Part shown: in pieces, positions 49,856 to 60,197 of the stretch
How positions within the stretch are numbered: position 1 is the first letter of the stretch
Layout of the letters: every line of letters starts with the position of its first letter
NCBI GenBank assembly: GCA_029844215.1
Contig: CM056723.1
Location: 6,408,980-6,472,979 of the forward strand
Reading direction: 5' to 3'
Origin: Przewalskia tangutica
Lineage: Eukaryota; Streptophyta; Magnoliopsida; Solanales; Solanaceae
DNA length: 64,000 bases
Notes under the pieces: generated by a model
The model's input: the letters and a program-made list of their open reading frames with translations, nothing else
The model's database searches: none
Told to the model about the DNA's origin: nothing
Made by a program: the position numbers and the translations under genes

Positions 49856-50300
49856 TGTTAATTTACTGGTTCATCGACAAAACCAGTAACTTATCGCATC
49901 AAGGAACTAAACTTCAATCAACGCGACAGCTGTGATCTTTACTGTGCAATAGCTGTGGCACAGTGAACAGAACACAGCGGAGGAAGGAAAAGAAAGACGA
50001 AGGAAGAAGGAAGAAGGAATTGGAAAAGATGGCAGAAGTTGGGTCGGTTGGGGACGATGGAGATGAGAGAGGAGAGAGAGAAAAGTGAGGAAATCTGTTT
50101 TGTAATTAATGAATATCAGTTACATTGTTGTTTAGTAATACACAGCACATATACCCAACTTATTACAATGTGTACAAAATATCCCCCAATATTCTAGATA
50201 CTTCTAATACACCCCAAAATATCTAATACATGGCTAAAATACCTAATACATGTTATACTAGATATTTTCTAATACATGTTTATACTAGATATTTTCTACA
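49856..50300 (-). repeat. 5' LTR of Copia 2
   Basis: 445 bp, almost identical to the LTR at 44657-45101, and adjoined on its inner side by the 16-base primer-binding site. Confidence 0.93.
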
Positions 50301-50696
50301 CTCTCAACAACAACAAAAAAATCACTGTTTTAATGATATTTGAACTGTCACAGTTCAAAACTTCATGACAAAAACTTTGGATCCACTTTTGATTTAGACA
50401 AAGCACGTTGTCGTGTTCAAATGAGGTGGAAACGAATTTGAAAAGAGTGTTGAAACTTCATACAATATGTTTAAGTTTCACTTTCAAAACTTTAAATTTC
50501 ATCATAATATACTAGAGTTTTGCTTTTAAAAGTTTATAACTCTAGCGTTATATATTGGGGTTTCGCCTGTAGGGGATATCAAATTCTAGCATAGGCACTC
50601 GTAAAAGTTTCAAACACTAAGAATTAATAAGTGGCTTTTTCTTAAAAAAGTGACTATATATCCAATTTATTCCCTCAGAATTAAGAAAGTCATGTC

Positions 50697-50860
50697 CCCG
50701 GGGCACAATCCAATGGCAAAGGACGGGTGCTTAAGGCGCTCTGGATACTTGCAGCGTGTGATCGATTCACAGTGAGAGTATTCTGCTCTCTTTTGGAGTT
50801 GATTCTTGTAGGTGTTATCAGTTGTCCGTTCATCTAATATCAAAAAAAAAGAAAAAGTTA
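50697..50860 (+). repeat. tRNA-derived SINE-like element with A tail
   Basis: The head GGGGCACAATCCAATGGC resembles the head of the SINE at 58073 (GGGCATAGTCCAGTGGC), and an A-rich tail is at about 50846-50857. The B box is degraded (TGATCGATTCA). The flanking duplication is not convincing. Confidence 0.5.
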
Positions 50861-51599
50861 TAGGTGTTTGTTTTGTATTTCATGGTCTTGGACAAAGATG
50901 ATGTAATTATATATTTGTCCTTTTCTGCTCAAGTGATTAATTAGTATAATACTTTCCTCAATCAAAGTGCACAACTTAGGCGGAATAGTGCTTCGGCCGA
51001 CAAAGATGGTTGGTTTCTTGTTTACCAATTTGTACCCTCTATGTTTCAGAACAGGTGCTGCTTTATTGCACACGATTGCATTGAAAGCTCACCGGTTGCA
51101 GTCGAATAGATATTGGACAGAGTAATTGCACCACCTTAATTTTTTTGGTATTTTGACGTTTTGGCATTAAGGTAACTATAAAGAAAACAAAAATTAAGAC
51201 GAAAGATGATGATATTTATTGTGTACCATCACGAATTAGTTTACTTATGTGCAGAATTTATTGCTAGAAGACCCAAAGCAAAAACAACTTTGCCATACAC
51301 GAAAGGGCACGTGTGTTTGATAGGGAGGAGAATATTTTCTGGTTCCAGTTTTTTCATGTTATTGGCTGGTCAAATTTTTTAAACAATATTACTTTTCTTC
51401 ATTAAAATGAGGAAAATTACTTTTTTTAGAAGTACTTAAAACAAATTTTTTAAGTGGCATTTCACACGAATTGTCTCCTAATCCTCACCCTTCTGTAAAG
51501 GAAAATCCAATGTGACTTTCATTGATCATATATGAGATATTTATCCCAGTTGATGCATATACAATTACATAAATAACCCTTAATAGATACATTAACTAA
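50861..51599. other. Spacer, possible LTR remnant at right
   Basis: No gene was found. The part from about 51500 to 51620 may be the 3' LTR start of the old Copia remnant that follows, since GAGGTGGAGTGA (51630 region, - strand) looks like a decayed polypurine tract. Confidence 0.35.
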
Positions 51600-52345
51600 T
51601 ACCTAATTTCCATACTTATCACTCCACCTCAAATCGAACCAGATATAAGGTTCTAACTTGCCACAAAAATCACAAAAACGATACTTCAAGAAAGGTTTGG
51701 TAAGAATATCAGCAATATGGTCATGTGAAGAAATATACTGAACCCGGAGTTTCTTTTTATGCACAAAATCCCTAATAAAGTGAAAATGATCTCCATATGT
51801 TTGGTGCGAGAGTGAAACACCAGGTTAGCGGTTAGCTATCTCACACTTAAATTAGCACACCATAAGGAAGGCGCATAACCAGATGAAAGGCCAACAACAG
51901 ACGAATCCATAGAAGTTCACTGGTGGTAGTAGCAAGAGAGTGATATTCAGCCTCAGTAGTGGAGCGTGACATAGATCGTTGTTTGCGAGAACACCAAGAA
52001 ACGAGTGTTGAACCTAAGAAAATTGTAAACCGAGTAGTATACTTCTGATCATCTATACTTCCTCCCCAATCAACATCACAATATCCTTGTAATTGACGAG
52101 AGAGTTCTGATTTGTAAAGAAAATACCACGAGAGGAAGTGAATTTAAGATATCGCAAAATACGCTTAACTGATGCCTAATATTTCTTGTCGGATTATGCA
52201 TGAACTGAGAGACTTTATTAACCGAGAAGAAAATATCAAATCTATTGAAAGTAAGATATTGTAAGCCGCCAAAGATAATTTGATAAAGACTATCATGAAG
52301 GAATTGAACATTGTTACTTGTGTTCCAAGAGAGCATGTCTATACT
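51600..52345 (-). pseudogene. Old Copia reverse transcriptase/RNase H remnant, split by Copia 3
   Basis: On the - strand this reads as the end of reverse transcriptase (GLQYLTFNRFDIFFSVNKVSQFMHNP) and RNase H (STLVSWCSRKQ, TTEAEYHSLATTTSELLW, ADILTKPFL) with frame changes. The upstream continuation, reading FLGIEARW, lies beyond Copia 3 at about 57258-57212. The fragment therefore predates that insertion. The 5' two-thirds of the element is missing. Confidence 0.75.
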
Positions 52346-52350
52346 CAGAC

Positions 52351-52563
52351 TGTTAGAATAGAATATTCTAGAATAGGGTCATTAATAGAATATTATGTGT
52401 ATATTTTATATTAATGTAGATCTCTTCATATATGGTAGAAAATTATTGTATAGGGAATATTCCTAGGATTATTCTAAGGAAGACTTATTCTTCCTAATGA
52501 TGGTAATTAGTGTATATATTGTTACCTAATGGAAGAGGAACATTTGAGGAAAATATTCTTTCA
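52351..52563 (+). repeat. 5' LTR of Copia 3
   Basis: 213 bp, TGTTAGAATAG to TTCTTTCA, identical to the LTR at 56994-57206 in my reading. Confidence 0.93.
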
Positions 52564-52714
52564 TGGTATCAAGAGCTTAGGAAAAGATTCATCTTCCTAA
52601 ACACCAAAATTGTTTCCTTTTTTCGAAAATTCGTTCTCCTCCAACATCGAATTTCTTTTTTTTTTTTTGATTTTCCTGTTCATCGTGTTTTTTTTTCATC
52701 CAACTATTATCAAC

Positions 52715-55700
52715 ATGTCTGAATCCAAATCGTTCTATCACCCAGCCCTCACAGTTTCCAATATCAAAACTCATGTTCCCATAACTTTACAAATGGAGAA
52801 TGTGCATTATGCTTCTGGCGAACTTTTTAAAATATGTTGTCGTTCTCACCGGGTTCTTCACCACATCATTTCCCCGGAAAAAGACAAAGAAAGAGTCTTG
52901 ACAACGGATGAAGACAAAGAATTGTGGGATGTACTAGATGCCACTGTTCTTGGTTGGATATATTCAACAATATCCACGGATTTGTTGCACACGATCATGG
53001 AAACAGATTCTAAGGCAATTGATGCTTGGAATCGATTACGGGATATTTTTTATGATAATCAAAATTCCCGTGCAGTTGCTTTGGAACAAGAATTCTCCAG
53101 TGTTGATATGGAGGATTTTCCTAATGCGTCTGCTTATTGTCAACGCCTCAAAGTGTTGGCGGATCAATTAAAAATGTTGGTTCCCGCCTCCGACAACCGC
53201 TTGGTTACAACTTGTTCTTGGATTGTGAGAGGCATATAAGCGGGGTTGCCACCGTTATCCGTCAAAGTAACCCACTTCGTTATTCTACAAAGCGGATCTA
53301 TGTTAATCCTGAAGAACAAGGTCTTTCCAAAAGGTTGCTAACACAACCGAATGCGCGTACGGTCACTAATGATGGAAATAACCGGGTCAGACGGCATGGA
53401 AATAAAAAGGAAACCGCAACAAACGGAAATCATCGCAACTCGTGGCGGTGGAAATTCCGGCGGTGATTCTGGCGATTCCGCGAAACTCGTGGCGGGGCTC
53501 TGGCGGCACGCGGCGGCAGCGGCGTGTAACGATGGCGGCGGCAGAAGCGATGGGGGCACACAATGGACTTGGCTGGACCGCTTGTCGCTACTACCTGGCC
53601 AGGCGAGCCCAATTTTGAGCCAAGAATCGATCACAAGAAAGATTTTTGGCAAGCGGCGGCGTGATGGAGCGCAAGTATTGGGCCATTTGGGCGGCCAAAG
53701 ATGGGCTAACAATGAAGCGGCAAGCGACATTTTGGGCGATGGGCTATGGCTGAAGCGGCCAGCGGTGGGCGAGGCGGCAGCGGCGATGGGCGGCAGTGTT
53801 GGGCCTCAGGCGTGGAACGAGGCCCACTCAACAGTGGGCCGATCGGCGGAAATTGAACATGCCATGCACACGCTCGGGATTAATCCACCAGACACGAATT
53901 GGTATATGGACTCAGGTGCAACGTCACATATGACGTCATCCCAAGGTAATCTCACGTCCTATTTTAATTTGAGCAAATCAAATGGTATAACTGTCGGAAA
54001 TGGCCATTCCATTCCAATAAAAGGTTACGGTTCCACTAAATTGTCCAAACCAAATCCACCATTAGCCTTGAAAAATGTTATTCATGCACCACAATTAATC
54101 AAAAACCTAATCTCCGTTCGAAAGTTTACTTCAGATAACTGGGTTACCGTAGCTTTTGATCCTTTTGGTTTTACTGTGTGTGATTTTTGAGGCGGGCACG
54201 GCTAATGAGATGTGATAGCCGTGAGAACTTTATCCAGCCATTACTACTACAACCGGACAAGAAACATTTTAATTTTGCTGTTTTTAATTCCAAGTTATGG
54301 CATGAACGTTTGGGACATCCGGGAGAGTCTGTTTTAAACTCTCTCAAACGCAATAATTCAATTTTATGTACACGAACTCTTAATAAGTGTCAGTCGTGTC
54401 CTTTGGGTAAGCATATTCAACTACCTTTTGAGTCTTCTTCTAATTGCACTTTTATGCCATTTGAGACTATACATTGTGATATTTGGACATCCCCAGTTTT
54501 GAGCTCTTCAGGGCATAGATATTATTTGCTTGTTTTAGATGATTACTCTAAATTCTTGTGGACATTTCCCATATCAAAAAAATCACAAGTGTTTTCTACA
54601 TTCCTTAGTTTTAGAGCTTCCATCCAAAAACAGTTTGAAAGGGATATCAAAAACATCCAATGTGATAACGGGCGGGAATTTGATAATAGACAATTCTGGG
54701 ATTTTTGCAAAACAAATGGTTTGAATTTTCGCTTTTCATGCCCCCACACATCTTCTCAGAATGGACAGGCGGAACGCAAAATACGAACCATAAATAATAT
54801 TGTCAGGACATCCCTTGCTCATGCCTCACTTCCCCCTAACTTTTGGCATCATGCACTTCAGATGGCTACTTATTTGTTGAATATACTACCAAACAAACAT
54901 ACATCACACCAAACACCCCTTCAATTGCTATACCTTCGAAAACCGACATACTCTCATCTCCGGGTTTTTGGGTGCTTGTGTTTTCCATTATTTCCATCCA
55001 CCACCATCCATAAATTACAACCGAGATCTACTCCTTGCATTTTTTTGGGATACCCATCCCATCATCGGGGATACAAATGTTATGACCTATCCTCCAATAG
55101 GATTTTTATTAGTCGATGTTATATTTGATGAAACTCAATTCCCATTTAGAAAAATCAATGAGTCACAATCTCCACTTATGAGTTTTTGGATGCTGGAATA
55201 CACCCAATGTTTACCCAACCATTGTCTCATAGTTCGGTCACTGCTACTGCAAATGGACAAAATCCTCTTAATCCATTACCCGTGTCCTTACCAAATGGTG
55301 CCCAACCCATCGCCCGATCTTCGTACACATTCGCTCATGTGCTTTGACACCTACCCTTAATGCAACTGACCCGATCCAGTCCCAGCTTTACAAATACCAC
55401 ATTTGGCGATGGCGTCGATCCAGCCCGACAACACGCCCATCACCGTAGTCAACATGGTATTGTCAAACCCAACACTAAATACATCTTCACACCTAAATTT
55501 CCAAATCACCATTACCGTAACCCACGTATGCGCTCTGAAAGACCCAATTGGAAAATGGCCATGGATGATGAATATCAAGCTCTTATTAAAAATAGGACAT
55601 GGGATTTAGTGCCGCCCATCTAATGCTAACATCATTCGGTCTATGTGGATTTTTACTCATAAAGAAAAATCGATGGTTCTTTTGGCGGCATAAGGCCCGT

Positions 55701-56999
55701 CTTGTAGGTGATGGGAAGACAGCGAGTTGGCATCGATTGTGGAGAAACATTCATCCGAAGAGTCAAACCAAATACTATCGTAGCGATTGCTCGACTTGTC
55801 TCTCTCGGAGGATGGTCACTCGCGGTTGGATGTTAAAAATGCATTTCTCCACGGTCACCTAAATGAGGCATTGTTTATGCACCAACCATTGGGTGCAGAG
55901 ATCCAAAATATCCCAATCATGTATGCCGCTAAACAAGTCTTTGTATGGTCTCAAACAAGCACGTGGCACAGTATCACGGTTTGCGATTTTGTATCACAGA
56001 TGGGGTTTTCACATACCGTCCGATAATTCCCTTTTATCTATCATCGTGGTAATCATACGGCTTATCTTCTATTGTATGTGGATGATATTATTCGACGACT
56101 TCCTCGTAATCTCTTCGCAAGAATATCATGTCTCGACTTGGTTGAATTTGCTATGAAGGATCTTGGTCCATTGCACTTCTTTCTAGGAATTCTTTGTGAC
56201 AAGACATGCAGTGGGCTCTTTCTCTCTCGGAAAAGTATACATCCGAGATCGTGGAACAGTGGAATGGCCTCTTGCAAACCTCGCAACACCGGTGGATACA
56301 AAGTCCAAATTAAGTGCTATCTCTAGCAAACCTTTTCACGATCCAACATCTGCGATCTAGCGGTAGCGTTGCAATATCTTACCTTTACCGCACGGACATC
56401 ACCTACGCGTGCAACAAGTATGCCTATTCATGCATAATCCAATGGAAGAACATACGCAGCACTCAAAGCGGATCAGACGCTACATTGGCGGCACTCAGAA
56501 TATGGATTACATCTTTACCCATCTTGCGTCTCAAACTTGTCACTTATACGTACGCAGATCGGTAGTGTCCGGACACGCACGCCCACATCCCGGTATTGTG
56601 TATTCCTGATAATTTAGTTTCATGGTCTTCAACGGCAACCAGCGATGCTCGCGCTCTTTGAAAATGAATCCGCGTTGCCGATGTTATATCGATTCACGCT
56701 GGATTCTAATCTTTTCTTTGGAGCTTCATTGCCAAATTCCGAAAGCTACTATAGTCTACTGTGACAACATTAGTGCAATATATCTTTCTGGAAATCCAAT
56801 ACATCATCAGCGCACTAAACATATAGAATTGGATATCCATTTTGTCCGTGAAAAAGTGGCACGCGGACAGGTGCGAGTACTTCATGTCCCAACGCGTCAT
56901 CAAATCGCCGATATCTTCACGAAAGGGCTTCCGCTGATTTTATTTGAAGAATTTGACGCCTCAAGATTCGCGCCTCCAACTTCAATCATGGAGTGTTAG
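52715..56999 (+). pseudogene. Copia 3 gag-pol, broken
   Basis: The ATG at 52715 opens gag (MSESKSFYHPALTVSN), intact to about 53200. Next comes a GC-rich, scrambled linker at 53240-53870. The protease core WYMDSGATSHMT is at about 53900. The integrase-side GAG-pre-integrase and catalytic region (HERLGHPGES; HCDIWTSP; DNGREFD; SQNGQAERK) is intact at about 54290-55000. Reverse transcriptase, 55560-56500, is broken by many small changes, with YVDDIIR at 56075. RNase H returns at 56700-56999 (ADIFTKGLP). The only intact long stretches are gag and integrase. Confidence 0.88.
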
Positions 57000-57206
57000 A
57001 ATAGAATATTCTAGAATAGGGTCATTAATAGAATATTATGTGTATATTTTATATTAATGTAGATCTCTTCATATATGGTAGAAAATTATTGTATAGGGAA
57101 TATTCCTAGGATTATTCTAAGGAAGACTTATTCTTCCTAATGATGGTAATTAGTGTATATATTGTTACCTAATGGAAGAGGAACATTTGAGGAAAATATT
57201 CTTTCA
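56994..57206 (+). repeat. 3' LTR of Copia 3
   Basis: 213 bp. The DNA just before it reads TTCAATCATGGAG, where element 1 has a proper purine run GAGGGGGAG, so the polypurine tract looks destroyed. Confidence 0.92.
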
Positions 57207-57211
57207 CAGAC

Positions 57212-57258
57212 CAATGCAACAATAGCCCATCAGATCACCATCTAGCTTCAATACCCAA
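57212..57258 (-). pseudogene. Other half of the old Copia remnant
   Basis: On the - strand this reads FLGIEARW, the reverse transcriptase segment expected just upstream of the fragment at 51600-52345. The two were one sequence before Copia 3 inserted. Confidence 0.6.
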
Positions 57259-57259
57259 A

Positions 57260-58059
57260 AATTAATCTAAGAGATTATTTCTTTTAATATTTTGCCATAT
57301 CAAATTATTGTTTTCTTTTTCTTGTAGAGTACGCTTTTCTCTATCAAGAACTGAGCTGAAAGTAAAGCCGTAAAGGTGAAACAAGTTTCTCATTTTAGCA
57401 ATTAGAAAATAAATATTATTTTTGGAGGTTTATTGTAGAGATCAATCATCAAGGTAATAATTTCTTAACAAATACTCCTTTCGTATTTAGTTTTATTATG
57501 AAATTCCATGAACTATATAAAGTCATGTATAATAGGGACTTGTGTCTACTGTTGAATCTCTACGATATCAAACTCCTACAATAATTCCATACTATTAACG
57601 ACATGTTTGCTGTCGTGTCTGTCCTCTGTTAGAATAGATTCTCGGATAAGATCCCAAAAGAAGTAAAAAGTAAGCAGAATTATATTAGTAATGTATTTTT
57701 TTTATGTGATACATTTTTTATTTTAGTATGTCCTAAAAGAATGATTTTTTATATTTAGAAATATTTTAAATTTTTAATTTTTTATTTGTCTTATTAGTGA
57801 GATGATTTATAGTCATATAAATATATATACGCCTTATTTTAACACATGATCAACAATAATAATAACATACCCAATAAAATTTCACAAGTGAGAAAAATAC
57901 CCACTTGTTTTGATACATAAGTTTCAAAAAATAAAATTTGACTTCGATATATATGCGTGAAAGTGCATCACATAAATTAAATCAAATAAAATATCACTTA
58001 ATAATATAAGTGACTGTGAGTGATATCACAATATCAATTGATGATCTATACATGAATAT
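57260..58059. other. AT-rich spacer
   Basis: No gene was found. About 57690-57985 has Stowaway-like ends (TTATGTGATACATT at left and CATCACATAAATTA at right), interrupted by other DNA. Confidence 0.4.
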
Positions 58060-58072
58060 TTGCCAGCACAAG

Positions 58073-58353
58073 TCCTCCGGGCATAGTCCAGTGGCAAAGT
58101 CTGGGCGCTATAAGGCTCTCTGACATGGACAACGTGGGTTCGATTCCCCGTAAACACGAATTAACTCTGCATGTTGGAGAATTGAACCTCGTCTCATTGA
58201 TCAGTTATATGCTCCCAGAAACTGGCCACCGGAGCACATCCCGCGATTTACTGGTAATAGTGTTGAAGGACCGGTGCTATTACTTTCAGGACGTCTGGAT
58301 AATATCAGTGAAATAGTCAGAAGCCTGGAAACCTGGACTATAAAAAAAAAAAA
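58073..58353 (+). mobile_element. Full-length tRNA-derived SINE with target duplication
   Basis: Perfect 13-bp duplication TTGCCAGCACAAG flanks it (58060-58072 and 58354-58366). The head carries an A-box-like TAGTCCAGTGG (58084-58094) and a consensus B box GGTTCGATTCC (58137-58147). The element ends in an A tail of about 12. It shares a core segment near CACATCCCGC with the SINE at 59840, so both belong to one family or related families. Confidence 0.85.
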
Positions 58354-58366
58354 TTGCCAGCACAAG

Positions 58367-59826
58367 GTTGTGTCATGCATACAGGATCCTTGTAGCATAT
58401 GCCAACGACATACTATATCTTAAAAGAATCTGAATGGCAGACTCAGCTTTGTGAAGCTTCTCTCAGTCGTAAATATGCAACCACAAACGTTTGCTGCGGC
58501 ATAAATAAATTACCAGTGACTGAACTGTATATCTTAAATAAAACAATTTAAGTCGAGCTTTTTCTTTATCATTTAAGATTAAAATTTCTGAATATAAATA
58601 CATGTTTAATTATTACTCCAGTAATATATTATTTCAAAATCTGAACAGTAAATATATAATTGAGGTTATTTATTTTTTAAGTACGTACACTCGAAAACAT
58701 AGCAATAGTAATGATGGTTAGTGATGATAATTATAAATGATAACTGATAGTACATCCTGGAGGTGACTATCGATAATAATTAGTGTGGTGATTAGAGGTG
58801 AACGTTGTGCAGTTACTGTGGAGTCCCACATCGGCAAATTTAGAGAATTTGGCCTATTTATATGGGTTTAGAAAAATTGTATTCTTAATATTTTGGGCAA
58901 CTTTCATATGTTGGACTTACTTTTAGGATTGAGTTATGTCTAATATTTCTTTTATTAATAATAATACTAAATTATGACCGGTGAAGGGCCGCCCCTGTTG
59001 TTTTTGTAACAGTTGGTGGTGATATATAGGGGGCTGCTACCATACAACAGAAGCTAAAATAAATTGGGTGGTTGGAAGTGGTAGTGATGATTGGCTTTGG
59101 ATGGTTATGAAGTACTGATTGACGATGGTGGCAATAGTGGAGGTGGTGGGTTGTATGATGGAGATTGAAGGTGGTGATTTTACATTGGTGTTGGATATAG
59201 TAATGGTAAAACGTTTAACTCCGCTTCTCATAATAAGTGTCACATTAGTAAAAAAAATTGTTCTAAAATAAGTGTCCCATTGATTACTTTCTTTCTATTA
59301 TACTCTAGATAAAAAATGACAAGCTCTCTATTCAAGAAATTTTTATTAACAAATTTTCTATTCAAGACATAAATGATTACTATTGTCATACATGTTTTAA
59401 TCAAAAAGGGAAAAATAATTTATTTTTAATATGGATAATTTGGTTAACTTTTCATTACATTATTAATTTCTTAATATATGTGTTTTAGATTAAAATAACA
59501 CTTATTATACTATAGAGGTTGTAATATCTTAATAATTTTAGTTAAAGCTTTAATAAAAGATCTCAAGGAATAACTTATTCGAAATAATAAATGGTTAATA
59601 GTAAAAACTCATTTAATGATATTATCGAGAAAGATTCTTGTGAGCTTTGGAACTGATTACAGCCACTTAAATTCCCTGCTATGAAAGTAAATGTCAATCA
59701 TAATTCATAAACAGTTCATTTTTAACTAAAAAGTTGTCGAGGGCATTAACCTCATGGGTCCAGCATGAATGATAAACCCTCGTAAATAAATCCCTGATCA
59801 GTACTCAGACACCTTTCTCTATACAG
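58367..59826. other. Spacer with decayed repeats
   Basis: GTCCCACATCGG at about 58832 belongs to a dispersed plant repeat. About 59217-59520 has Stowaway-like features (AACTCCGCTTCTCATAATAAG at left, CACTTATTATACTATAGAGG at right). A GGTGGTG-rich stretch lies at 59095-59175. No gene was found. Confidence 0.4.
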
Positions 59827-59839
59827 AAAAAGGCTATGT

Positions 59840-60184
59840 TATCCGGTGATAGTGGCTCAGTGACCATTAGTTAAATTTGTGGCCTTAGGGTCACAAGTTC
59901 GATTCTCGGTGAATACGTTCTTCGGGGCATATGCCTTGTATTAAAGTCTGGTAGCTTAACCGCGCGGGAATATTGCAGTGTGGATTCGATTCTCTCCAGA
60001 CAAGTCTTGTTAGGGGTCAAACCTTGTAGCATTGATCTGTTGGTAGCGATCACATCCCGCAATTTATCCGGCGGTTGCGGCTAAGGACGGGTTCCATCGC
60101 CTCCAGGAGCCTAGTAATGCATCTTGCAGATATCTTAACGATATGAAGTCTTAAGGCACTCAGAGGCACCGAATTATCAAAAAA
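59840..60184 (+). mobile_element. tRNA-derived SINE, 345 bp
   Basis: Flanked by AAAAAGGCTATGT (59827-59839) and AAAAAGGCTCTGT (60185-60197), 12 of 13 identical. A-box-like TAGTGGCTCAGTG is near 59850, B box AGTTCGATTCT at 59896-59906, and a second B-box-like GGATTCGATTCTC near 59982. The doubled B box and greater length suggest a dimeric or composite SINE. It shares CACATCCCGC and neighbours with the SINE at 58073. Confidence 0.75.
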
Positions 60185-60197
60185 AAAAAGGCTCTGT

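Larger units (their letters stand above)
44657..50300 (-). mobile_element. Copia LTR retrotransposon 2, very recent insertion
   Basis: A 5644-bp element between perfect duplications CTCTC (44652-44656 and 50301-50305). LTRs are both 445 bp and I find one difference between them (G against A in the segment AACGCGGCAGC/AACGCGACAGC). A primer site TGGTATCAGAGCCAGG (49855-49840) matches the initiator tRNA-Met complement, and a G-rich polypurine tract lies at 45109-45102. Domain order is gag, protease, integrase, reverse transcriptase, RNase H. The gag resembles that of element 4. The interior contains clustered frame breaks. Confidence 0.94.
52351..57206 (+). mobile_element. Copia LTR retrotransposon 3, identical LTRs
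   Basis: A 4856-bp element between perfect duplications CAGAC (52346-52350 and 57207-57211), nested in an older Copia remnant. The two 213-bp LTRs appear identical. The primer site TGGTATCAAGAGC begins at 52564. Internally it is the same family as element 1, with near-identical integrase, but in opposite orientation and with different LTRs. Identical LTRs imply very recent insertion, yet the interior is badly broken. Confidence 0.93.

Noticed and set aside
53351..54190. 279-codon frame as a novel GC-rich protein
   Set aside because: The end encodes the Copia protease core; the GC-rich front is the frame-shifted gag-protease linker of Copia 3.
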